A stretch of DNA of 64,000 nt from Amycolatopsis alkalitolerans (GTDB lineage: Bacteria > Actinomycetota > Actinomycetes > Mycobacteriales > Pseudonocardiaceae). Positions 58,058 to 64,000 of the stretch are shown here, piece after piece; position 1 is the first letter of the stretch, and the number at the start of each line of letters is the position of its first letter. The position numbers and the translations under genes were made by a program. The stretch covers positions 1 to 64,000 of the forward strand of contig NZ_VDFW01000009.1 of the NCBI RefSeq assembly GCF_006152065.1. The letters are read 5' to 3'. The notes under the pieces were generated by a model. The model saw only the letters and a list, made by a program, of their open reading frames with translations, did no database searches and was not told the DNA's origin.

Positions 58058-59221
58058 TTAGTGGGCAATCCCGTGGCCGACCCACTCCCCACGACGCAGG
58101 ACCTTGGCCGGCCGCAGGTCGTCGTCGAGGATGACGAGATCCGCGGACAGGCCGGTTTCGAGGGAACCGGTGCGGTCTTCGATGCCGAGCAACTCCGCGG
58201 GCCGGCCGGAGGTCGCGCGCACCGCGTCCGGGATGCTCAGCCCGGCGCCGCGCACGAAGTTGCGGAACGCGACGTCCATGGTCAGCGTGCTGCCCGCGAG
58301 CGAGCCGGTGTCGGAGAGGGTCGCGACGCCGTCCCGCACGTCGACCTCGAGGCGGCCGAGCTGGTAACGACCGTCGGCGGCGTCGGTGGCCGACATCGCG
58401 TCGGTGATCAGCACCGTGCGGCCGCGGCCGGCGTACGTCGCGGCCAGGCGCAGGACGGTCGGGTGAACGTGCACGAGATCGCAGATCAGCTCGACGGTCA
58501 CCCGCTCGTCGTCCAGCAGCGCCCCGATCGGTCCCGGTTCGCGGTGGTGCAGCGGGCGCATGCCGTTGAACAGGTGTGTCCCCACGGTCGCACCGGCTTC
58601 GATCGCCGGGCGGATCTGTTCCTCCGTACCGTCCGTATGCCCGATCGCCGCGATGACGCCGAATTCGGTCAGCTGCCGCACGGCGCGAACCCCGCCGGCC
58701 AGCTCGGGGGCGAGCGTCACCATGCGTACGGCGCCGTGCCCGGCCCGCAGCAGCGCGTCGACGGATGCGGTGTCGGGTTCGAGCAGGACGGCGGGATCGT
58801 GCGCGCCACAGCGGGCTTCGGCGATGAACGGACCTTCGAGGTGCACACCGGCGAGCTCACCGTCCTCGACCAGCTCACGAAGCGCGGCCAGCTGGTTCAC
58901 CAGCGTCCGGATCGGCTCGGAGACCAGGCTGGCCATCATCGTGGTCGTGCCGTGCCGCCGGTGCGCGGCGATGGCGCGCCGCAGCTCCTTCGCTTCGGCG
59001 CTGGAGAACGAGCCGCCCCCGCCACCGTGGCAGTGCGCGTCGATGAACCCGGGCACCACGAGGCCACCGGCCAGCTCGAGGTGGTCGCCCGGTGGTGGGG
59101 TGCCGGTGCCGATGCCGGATATCCGCCCATCGGCGACGGCGAGCCAGCCGTCGTCGACGAGTCCTTCGGGTAGCGCCAGTCGGCCGCCGGTCAGCACGAA
59201 GTCCGTCACGTACTCCAGCAT
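58058..59221 (-). CDS. nagA: N-acetylglucosamine-6-phosphate deacetylase
   Basis: A 387-aa amidohydrolase that removes acetate from GlcNAc-6-phosphate in chitin and cell-wall sugar recycling. Seen are VVPGFIDAHCHGGGGGSFSS, VHLEGPFIAEARCGAH (metal Glu), VIAAIGHTDGTEEQI, GTHLFNGMRPLHHREPGPIG, VLITDAMSATDAADG (catalytic Asp) and the C-terminal RPAELLGIEDRTGSLETGLSADLVILD. ATG 59221 lies five bases after a TAGACC hexamer that overlaps a DasR-like site, so the message may be leaderless and DasR-controlled. glmS at 4681 catalyses the opposing anabolic step. Confidence 0.96.
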   Translation of the reverse strand: MLEYVTDFVLTGGRLALPEGLVDDGWLAVADGRISGIGTGTPPPGDHLELAGGLVVPGFIDAHCHGGGGGSFSSAEAKELRRAIAAHRRHGTTTMMASLVSEPIRTLVNQLAALRELVEDGELAGVHLEGPFIAEARCGAHDPAVLLEPDTASVDALLRAGHGAVRMVTLAPELAGGVRAVRQLTEFGVIAAIGHTDGTEEQIRPAIEAGATVGTHLFNGMRPLHHREPGPIGALLDDERVTVELICDLVHVHPTVLRLAATYAGRGRTVLITDAMSATDAADGRYQLGRLEVDVRDGVATLSDTGSLAGSTLTMDVAFRNFVRGAGLSIPDAVRATSGRPAELLGIEDRTGSLETGLSADLVILDDDLRPAKVLRRGEWVGHGIAH

Positions 59222-59224
59222 ATA

Positions 59225-59238
59225 TTGGTCTAAACCAC
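59225..59238. promoter_or_regulatory. DasR-like (dre) site overlapping the nagA promoter
   Basis: The minus strand reads GTGGTTTAGACCAA, matching the dre consensus with core TGGTCTAGACCA at 11 of 12 positions. It overlaps the presumed -10 of nagA, four bases from the start codon, so the GlcNAc-responsive GntR regulator DasR would block initiation. DasR itself is not encoded in the window. Confidence 0.72.
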
Positions 59239-59249
59239 GAGTGGCAAGG

Positions 59250-59819
59250 TCAACCGCTCATCGCCTTCTGCAGCGATTCCAGGGCCCGGCTCGCGGTGGA
59301 CTTGACGGTACCCTTGGAAATCCCGGCGGCCTCGGAGATCTCCGCCTCCGAAAGCCCGCCGTAGTAACGCAGTACGAGCACCTCCCGCTGGCGCGGCGGG
59401 AGTTTCGACAGCGCGCTGACCACGGCCTGGTGTTCGTTGGAGAGCATCGCGAGGCTTTCCGCCGACCGTGCGTTCACCGCATGCGGCGGTACGTACTCGC
59501 GTGCGGTCTTCCGGCGGCGCAGCACGCTGCGCGAGCCGTTGACGACCGCGGTGCGCAGGTAGCCGACGGCGGCCTGCGCGTCGCGCAGCCGGGCCCAGTT
59601 GCGATACAGCCCGGTGAACGCCTCCTGCACGACGTCCTCCGCGGTCGCGGGCTCGTCGACCAGCAGGATGGCCAGCCGGACAAGGCGCATGCGATGCGTG
59701 CGGTACAGATCCTCGAGCGTCAGCGGCGCGGACTGCGTGGGCGTCTCTCCCGCCCCGTCGATCGTGCGCAAATGCCCCAGCGTGCGCTCGACACTACGCT
59801 CCGCATTGCCCTCCGGCAT
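59250..59819 (-). CDS. SigE-family RNA polymerase sigma factor
   Basis: A 189-aa ECF-like sigma factor. Region 2 is LEDLYRTHRMRLVRLAILLV, DEPATAEDVVQEAFTGLYRN and region 4 is LSKLPPRQREVLVLRYYGGL, SEAEISEAAGISKGTVKSTA. This matches the SigE-family group, common in actinobacteria and lacking an adjacent simple anti-sigma. A 35-residue acidic N-terminal extension precedes region 2. ATG 59819 has GAGGAG four bases before it; GTG 59852 is possible. No target promoter could be assigned. Confidence 0.92.
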   Translation of the reverse strand: MPEGNAERSVERTLGHLRTIDGAGETPTQSAPLTLEDLYRTHRMRLVRLAILLVDEPATAEDVVQEAFTGLYRNWARLRDAQAAVGYLRTAVVNGSRSVLRRRKTAREYVPPHAVNARSAESLAMLSNEHQAVVSALSKLPPRQREVLVLRYYGGLSEAEISEAAGISKGTVKSTASRALESLQKAMSG

Positions 59820-59941
59820 GTACTCCTCGACCCTCGTCCGCGTGTTCGCCACGACTGTTCCAACGCGCGCCCAGCGTATCGGGTTGCCGGAGCGCGCCAT
59901 AGTCGCGAGCGGGCAGAGGTTGGGGCTTGCCGGGTACGTCC

Positions 59942-60820
59942 CTAGCGAATCGCGGCCTTCCCGCCGTTGCCGACGACAGCGGCGGCGCGCGAGCCCCGCG
60001 CGTCGATGTCCTCGATCGCGGCCCGGTCCGCGGCCGGGACCCGGAACCGCGAGCCGAGTTCGATGATCGGTGGCAGGAACAAGCGCACCAACTTCAGCGC
60101 GAGCACCCAGCGCGGGACGTGGATCGCCCGCGCCCGCTTCAGCACGCCCGCCTCGAGTTGATCGAGCGCGACGTCGAGCGGGTACGTCTTGCCGAGCGGG
60201 CCCGGCATCCCGCCGCGCAGCTTGCCGAACACCGGATGCGCGTCCGCACTGTCCACGAGGTCGGTCTTGATCCAGGTCGGGTGCGCGACGCCGACCCGCA
60301 CCCCGAGATGCGCGACCTCGGCGCGGAGGCTGTTGCAGAACGCCTCGACCCCGGCCTTGGCCGCGGAGTAGTTCGCCAGACCCGGGGCGTGCGTGATCGC
60401 CGCGAGCGAGGAGATCGCCAGCAGGTATCCCTTGCGCTCGATCACGTGCGGCAGCGTCACGCGGAACGTGCGCCACACGCCCAGCAGATCGACCTCGATC
60501 ACCTTCTCGAAGGCCACCCGGTCGACCGACCGGACGAACCCGGTGGTGGCGATCCCCGCGTTGGCGACCACGATGTCGATCCCGCCGAAGTGCTCGACCA
60601 CTTCCGCGGTGGCGCGCTCGAGCGCGTCCCAGTCGGTGACGTCGGCTTCCCAGGAGCGTGCCGACGCGCCAATCTGGTCGGCGACCTTGCGCTGCTCTTC
60701 GGCCTCCAGGCCCACGAGCGCCACCTTGGCTCCCTGGGCGGCGAGCCGCTGCGCCAGCCCCGCCCCGAGACCGCGCGCAGCTCCGGTGATGAGCACGACC
60801 TTGCCGTTCACGTTGGCCAT
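59942..60820 (-). CDS. Short-chain dehydrogenase/reductase
   Basis: A 292-aa SDR: VVLITGAARGLGAGLAQRLA (cofactor motif), IDIVVANAGIATTG, and active-site ISSLAAITHAPGLANYSAAKAGVE. The C-terminal extension (VLKRARAIHVPRWVLALKLV, RLFLPPIIELGSRF) is typical of SDRs near lipid metabolism with a hydrophobic lid. ATG 60820 (MANVNGKVVLITG) is chosen over 60838. Two inverted elements lie between it and the aldo/keto reductase stop and may carry its operator. Confidence 0.92.
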   Translation of the reverse strand: MANVNGKVVLITGAARGLGAGLAQRLAAQGAKVALVGLEAEEQRKVADQIGASARSWEADVTDWDALERATAEVVEHFGGIDIVVANAGIATTGFVRSVDRVAFEKVIEVDLLGVWRTFRVTLPHVIERKGYLLAISSLAAITHAPGLANYSAAKAGVEAFCNSLRAEVAHLGVRVGVAHPTWIKTDLVDSADAHPVFGKLRGGMPGPLGKTYPLDVALDQLEAGVLKRARAIHVPRWVLALKLVRLFLPPIIELGSRFRVPAADRAAIEDIDARGSRAAAVVGNGGKAAIR

Positions 60821-60840
60821 GGTCGAACCGTACCCCAACC

Positions 60841-60867
60841 TACCGCGAGTAAGCTACTACTGAGTAG
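60841..60867. promoter_or_regulatory. Tandem operator-like elements upstream of an SDR gene
   Basis: CTACT-ACTG-AGTAG (60854-60867) is a perfect 5-bp inverted repeat. It adjoins TACCGCGAGTAA (60841-60852), whose core recurs at 366-377 and 22632-22644. Both are about 20-45 bases upstream of the SDR start. They suggest one or two repressors, possibly acyl-CoA-responsive TetR proteins, by analogy only. Confidence 0.45.
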
Positions 60868-60871
60868 GTGA

Positions 60872-61801
60872 TTACGACGAGGCCTCGTCGAGGCTCGTCA
60901 ACTCGGCCGCGGTGAGCCGCAGCTCGACCGAGGCCAGCAGATCACGCAACTGATCGACATTGCGCGCGCTCGCGATCGGCGCGGCGACGGTCGGCCGCGC
61001 GGCCAGCCAGGCGAGCGCGACGGCCGCGGGCGACGTCTTGTGCGCGGCCGAAATGTCGTCCAGCGCCTCCAGCACGCGCTCGCCGCGATGGTCGAGGTAC
61101 GCGATCGCACCCTCATTGCGCGGGCTGCCCGTGTTCACCTCGCGGGAGCGGTACTTTCCGGTCAGGAAGCCCTTCGCCAGCGCGAAATAGGGCAATGTGG
61201 ACAGTCCTTCGCGCCGCACGAGCGGCAACAACTCGTCCTCGTACCCGCGCTCGACCAGATTGTAGTGCGGCTGTAGCGCGACATACCGGGCGAAGCCTTC
61301 ACGGTCCGAAATGGACAGTGCCTCGGCGAGCCGCTCCGCGCTGTAGTTGGACGCACCGAGGTAGCGGACCTTGCCGGCGCGCACGAGTTCGTCGAACGCG
61401 CCGAGCGTCTCCGCCAGGGGCACGTCCGCGACGTCCCGATGTGCGTAGTACAGGTCGATGTGGTCGGTTTGCAGGCGCCGCAAGGAATCCTCGGCCGCCT
61501 CGCGGATGTTCTTGGCGGAAACCCCGGGACGCGCCGGCCAACTGCCCACCTTCGTCGCGATCACGATGTCATCGCGACGGCCGCGCTTGGCGAGCCAGTT
61601 CCCGATGACGGTCTCCGATTCGCCGCCGGAATTGCCCGGAGCGCGGTGCATGTACGAATCGGCGGTGTCGATGAAGTTCCCGCCTGCCGCGGCGTAAGCG
61701 TCCAGTACCTCGAAGGACTGCCGCTCGTCGGCCGTCCAGCCGAACACGTTGCCGCCCAGGTTCAGGCCGTAGACGTCCAGTTCGCTGTTCCCGATCTTCA
61801 T
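60872..61801 (-). CDS. Aldo/keto reductase
   Basis: A 309-aa TIM-barrel NADPH oxidoreductase. The catalytic tetrad positions are visible: Asp in GGNFIDTADSYMHRAPGNSG, Tyr in the same segment, Lys in DIVIATKVGSW and His in DLYYAHRDVADVPL. GASNYSAERLAEAL and the C-terminal VAAPIASARNVDQLRDLL bind the cofactor. It belongs to the oxidoreductase branch acting on diverse carbonyls. A TAGCGT hexamer lies six bases before the ATG (leaderless). It is divergent from the F420-type gene. Confidence 0.95.
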   Translation of the reverse strand: MKIGNSELDVYGLNLGGNVFGWTADERQSFEVLDAYAAAGGNFIDTADSYMHRAPGNSGGESETVIGNWLAKRGRRDDIVIATKVGSWPARPGVSAKNIREAAEDSLRRLQTDHIDLYYAHRDVADVPLAETLGAFDELVRAGKVRYLGASNYSAERLAEALSISDREGFARYVALQPHYNLVERGYEDELLPLVRREGLSTLPYFALAKGFLTGKYRSREVNTGSPRNEGAIAYLDHRGERVLEALDDISAAHKTSPAAVALAWLAARPTVAAPIASARNVDQLRDLLASVELRLTAAELTSLDEASS

Positions 61802-61852
61802 GGTTCCACGCTAGCTCGGAATGCCAGGGCGGCGAGTGAAGTTGTGAGCGGC

Positions 61853-62680
61853 ATGGTGAACGCACTCGGCAAACTCGGTATCTGGCGGCACCCGAGCCAA
61901 ATGAGCACTGAGCTCGCGCAGGAGGTGGAGAAATTCGGCTACGGCGCGATCTGGCTCGGCGGCTCGCCCGACGCGGATCTCGCCGACGTCGACCGGCTGC
62001 TCGACGCGACCGAGCACGTCGTCGTCGCGACCGGCATCGTCAACATGTGGAAGGACGACGCGGCGCCCGTCGCCCGCTCCTATCACCGGATCGCCGGCAA
62101 GTACCCGGGACGCTTCCTGCTCGGCGTCGGGATCGGCCATCCGGAGGCGACCAAGACCTACCAGAAGCCCTACGAGAAGATGGTCGAATACCTCGACCAA
62201 CTCGACGCCGCCGGCGTCCCGGTCGAGGACAGGGCGCTCGCCGCGCTCGGCCCGAAGGTGCTGAAGCTGTCGGCCGACCGCACCGCGGGCGCGCACCCGT
62301 ACCTCACCACACCCGAGCACACCCGCCAGGCGCGCGAGATCCTCGGCGAAGGCAAGCTGCTCGTCCCCGAGCACAAGATCGTGCTGGAGTCCGACCCGGA
62401 GCGCGCCCGCGCGATCGGCAGGCCGCGCGTGGAGAACCCGTACCTGCACCTGGTCAACTACCGCAGCAACCTCAAGCGGCTGGGCTGGACCGACGAGGAC
62501 CTCGCCGACGGCGGCAGTGACGCGCTCGTCGACGCGCTCGCGCTGCACGGCACGGCGGCCCAGATCGCCGAGGGCCTGCAGGCGCATCTCGACGCGGGTG
62601 CGGACCAGGTCTGCGTCCAGGTGCTCGACGACGATCCGCTGCCGGCGTACCGGGCTGTGGCGGAGGTCCTGCTGTCGTAG
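61853..62680 (+). CDS. LLM-class F420-dependent oxidoreductase (TIGR03620-like)
   Basis: A 275-aa luciferase-like TIM-barrel protein: LGKLGIWRHPSQMSTELAQE, VEKFGYGAIWLGGSPDADLA, VATGIVNMWKDDAAPVARSY and RFLLGVGIGHPEATKTYQKP are typical of the F420-dependent subgroup rather than FMN luciferases. The C-terminal GTAAQIAEGLQAHLDAGADQVCVQVL is conserved. It carries out an F420H2-linked hydride transfer on an unknown substrate. ATG 61853 is used; GTG 61844 and GTG 61856 are in frame. With the PPOX protein at 55013 it implies F420 biosynthesis elsewhere. Confidence 0.93.
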   Translation: MVNALGKLGIWRHPSQMSTELAQEVEKFGYGAIWLGGSPDADLADVDRLLDATEHVVVATGIVNMWKDDAAPVARSYHRIAGKYPGRFLLGVGIGHPEATKTYQKPYEKMVEYLDQLDAAGVPVEDRALAALGPKVLKLSADRTAGAHPYLTTPEHTRQAREILGEGKLLVPEHKIVLESDPERARAIGRPRVENPYLHLVNYRSNLKRLGWTDEDLADGGSDALVDALALHGTAAQIAEGLQAHLDAGADQVCVQVLDDDPLPAYRAVAEVLLS

Positions 62681-62747
62681 TCGCGGCCCGGCGGACCTCG
62701 TACGATTCGGGCAAGAAGGCGCACCACCGTCCAGGAGGAGACCAACG

Positions 62748-63776
62748 ATGCCCATCGCCACCCCCGAGGTCTATGCCGAGATGCTCGACCGGGCCAAGGG
62801 AGGCGAGTTCGCCTACCCGGCCATCAACGTGACCTCGTCGGAAACCCTGAACGCGGCGCTGAAGGGGTTCGCCGACGCGGAGAGCGACGGCATCATCCAG
62901 GTGTCCACCGGCGGCGCGGAGTTCGCGTCCGGCCTCCATGTCAAGGACATGGTGACGGGCGCGACCGCGCTCGCCGAGTTCGCCCATGTCGTCGCGAAGA
63001 AGTACCCGGTCAACGTCGCGCTGCACACCGACCACTGCCCGAAGGACAAGCTGGACGGTTACGTCAACCCGCTCATCGCCATCTCGCAGGAGCGGGTCAA
63101 CCGCGGCGAGAACCCGCTGTTCCAGTCGCATATGTGGGACGGCTCGGCGATCGACCTCGACGAGAACCTCAAGATCGCGACCAACCTGCTGGAGAAGGCG
63201 GCCGCCGCGAAGATCGTCCTCGAGGTCGAGATCGGCGTCGTCGGTGGTGAGGAAGACGGCGTCTCGAACGAGATCAACGAGAAGCTGTACACCGCCGAGG
63301 GCGACTTCCTGAAGACGGTCGACGCGCTGGGCTCGGGCGAGAAGGGCCGCTACCTGCTGGCCGCCACCTTCGGCAACGTGCACGGCGCGTACAAGCCGGG
63401 CGCGGTCAAGCTGCGTCCGGACGTGCTGAAGCGGGGCCAGGCGGTCGCGTCGGAGAAGCTGGGCCTGCCCGCCGGTTCGAAGCCGTTCCAACTGGTGTTC
63501 CACGGCGGTTCCGGCTCGCTGCTGGAGGAGATCCACGAGGCGGTCTCGTACGGCGTGGTGAAGATGAACGTCGACACCGACACGCAGTACGCGTTCTCCC
63601 GCCCCATCGCGGACCACTTCTTCAAGAACTACGACGGCGTACTGAAGATCGACGGCGAGGTCGGCAACAAGAAGACCTACGACCCGCGCAGTTACCTCAA
63701 GAAGGCCGAGACTTCGATGGCCGCGCGGATCGTCGAGGCCGCGCAGGCGCTCAAGTCCGTGGGCACGAAGCTCTGA
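62748..63776 (+). CDS. fbaA: Class II fructose-bisphosphate aldolase
   Basis: A 342-aa zinc aldolase of glycolysis and gluconeogenesis. Seen are FAYPAINVTSSETLNAALKG, VALHTDHCPKDKLDGYVNPL (D-H-C, catalytic Asp and zinc His), FQSHMWDGSAIDLDENL, VLEVEIGVVGGEEDGV, AATFGNVHGAYKPG (zinc His) and LVFHGGSGSLLEEI. Length and the long Zn loop match the actinobacterial class IIA enzyme. AGGAGGAG lies seven bases before the ATG. A perfect 15-bp hairpin follows the stop; a DUF3151 gene lies downstream, its usual neighbour. Confidence 0.98.
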   Translation: MPIATPEVYAEMLDRAKGGEFAYPAINVTSSETLNAALKGFADAESDGIIQVSTGGAEFASGLHVKDMVTGATALAEFAHVVAKKYPVNVALHTDHCPKDKLDGYVNPLIAISQERVNRGENPLFQSHMWDGSAIDLDENLKIATNLLEKAAAAKIVLEVEIGVVGGEEDGVSNEINEKLYTAEGDFLKTVDALGSGEKGRYLLAATFGNVHGAYKPGAVKLRPDVLKRGQAVASEKLGLPAGSKPFQLVFHGGSGSLLEEIHEAVSYGVVKMNVDTDTQYAFSRPIADHFFKNYDGVLKIDGEVGNKKTYDPRSYLKKAETSMAARIVEAAQALKSVGTKL

Positions 63777-63800
63777 CTTCACCCGCGGGTGTACTTGCCG

Positions 63801-63842
63801 TGGGCATCACGGGCCCGGCATTGTGTCGGCCCGTGATGCCCA
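63801..63842 (+). terminator. Terminator hairpin of the aldolase gene
   Basis: TGGGCATCACGGGCC and GGCCCGTGATGCCCA are perfect 15-bp arms around a 12-base loop, 24 bases after the stop codon. It is the strongest hairpin in the window; the downstream side reads AAACGAATGG without a T-run. Its distal arm contains the ATG of the small frame that follows. Confidence 0.9.
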
Positions 63843-63919
63843 AACGAATGGTCGCCGCCGTGCTCGTCGCGTGCCTCGTCCTCCTCGGCAGCGGGGTGCT
63901 CGCCAGCTTCGTCTTCTGA
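63836..63919 (+). CDS. Possible 27-aa single-helix membrane peptide
   Basis: MPKRMVAAVLVACLVLLGSG followed by VLASFVF reads as two positive residues and one membrane helix, the form of small actinobacterial membrane peptides. The ATG lies inside the distal arm of the aldolase terminator and has no ribosome-binding site; an alternative start is ATG 63848. The next gene begins 17 bases after its stop. It could be a real small gene, or a leader-like sequence. Evidence is composition only. Confidence 0.3.
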   Translation: MPKRMVAAVLVACLVLLGSGVLASFVF

Positions 63920-63936
63920 CGAGGCAGGATGGCGGC

Positions 63937-64000
63937 ATGACGAACCTGCTGGAGCCGGAGCCCACCCGGCTCCCCGAACGCACCGACGCACAGGCCGCAC
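63937..64000 (+). CDS. DUF3151 family protein, 5' part only (runs off the window)
   Basis: The last 64 bases encode MTNLLEPEPTRLPERTDAQA, matching the N terminus of DUF3151 proteins (M-x-x-L-L-x-P-E-P-T-x-L-P), which in actinobacteria are commonly found directly downstream of the class II aldolase gene. The family is about 130-140 aa and of unknown function. The remaining part lies outside the window. GCAGGA about nine bases before the ATG is a weak ribosome-binding site. Confidence 0.8.
   Translation, partial: MTNLLEPEPTRLPERTDAQAA

Noticed and set aside
1-64000. Insertion sequences or transposases
   Set aside because: No transposase-like protein or terminal inverted repeat pair was seen; the only mobile-element trace is the integrase remnant at 12933.

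Overview
The window looks like chromosome of a high-GC actinobacterium, most probably from the Pseudonocardiaceae (Amycolatopsis or a close relative). The evidence is uniformly very GC-rich coding DNA, many GTG starts and short stop/start overlaps, many apparently leaderless genes (a -10 hexamer 6 to 8 bases before the start codon), F420-type oxidoreductases, WS/DGAT, DUF3040, DUF742, DUF2784 and DUF3151 proteins, a dnaK-grpE-dnaJ-hspR operon with HAIR operators, an IdeR-like iron box and a DasR-like site. The genus is inference.

Layout. 1-8617: small membrane proteins, a LacI regulator divergent from a fumarylacetoacetase-family hydrolase, dus, glmS, a WS/DGAT acyltransferase and a methyltransferase. 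8618-13800: an accessory stretch. It holds a frameshifted GNAT gene, a four-gene type VII (WXG/ESX) secretion-associated operon, an integrase remnant, a degenerate VapBC-type pair and a tRNA-Gly(CCC), and is best read as the eroded end of an element at a tRNA. 13868-24996: an MpaB-like oxygenase, dcd, AidB-like acyl-CoA dehydrogenase with TetR, an ECF42-type sigma factor with its DGPF partner, an orphan DUF742 protein, an EtfD-type iron-sulfur reductase, an SMR exporter with TetR, and a DUF4097 protein.

24999-38820: stress and iron. dnaK-grpE-dnaJ-hspR and clpB each carry HspR (HAIR) operators and a GGAAC-N18-GTT promoter of the sigma-R/sigma-H type, so heat and thiol-oxidative control converge. 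Between them lie an ArsR-VOC operon, a flavohemoglobin, a MarR gene and a two-gene Efe iron-uptake operon in which EfeU and EfeO are one protein, followed by the Tat-exported EfeB peroxidase.

38838-49968: a membrane protein, SDR, pyrE, DUF2784, TrmH and a GH76 enzyme; then a 21-bp tandem repeat between convergent genes; then a LacI-controlled sugar ABC operon resembling rhizobial frcBCAK (lipoprotein, permease, ATPase, PfkB kinase, FrcK-like kinase) ending in an SDR broken by two frameshifts. 50064-64000: two DedA proteins, an MFS exporter carrying transthyretin-like repeats overlapping a YceI fusion gene and preceded by MarR, F420/flavin oxidoreductases, a PIN-toxin relic, nagA with a DasR-like site, a SigE-type sigma factor, SDR, aldo/keto reductase, LLM oxidoreductase, class II aldolase and the start of a DUF3151 gene.

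The most unusual items are the type VII module, whose main effector-like gene appears to start with AUA inside an ATAA overlap; the split run of transthyretin-like repeats shared by the MFS and YceI genes; the EfeU-EfeO fusion; and the repeat array at 43139-43243.
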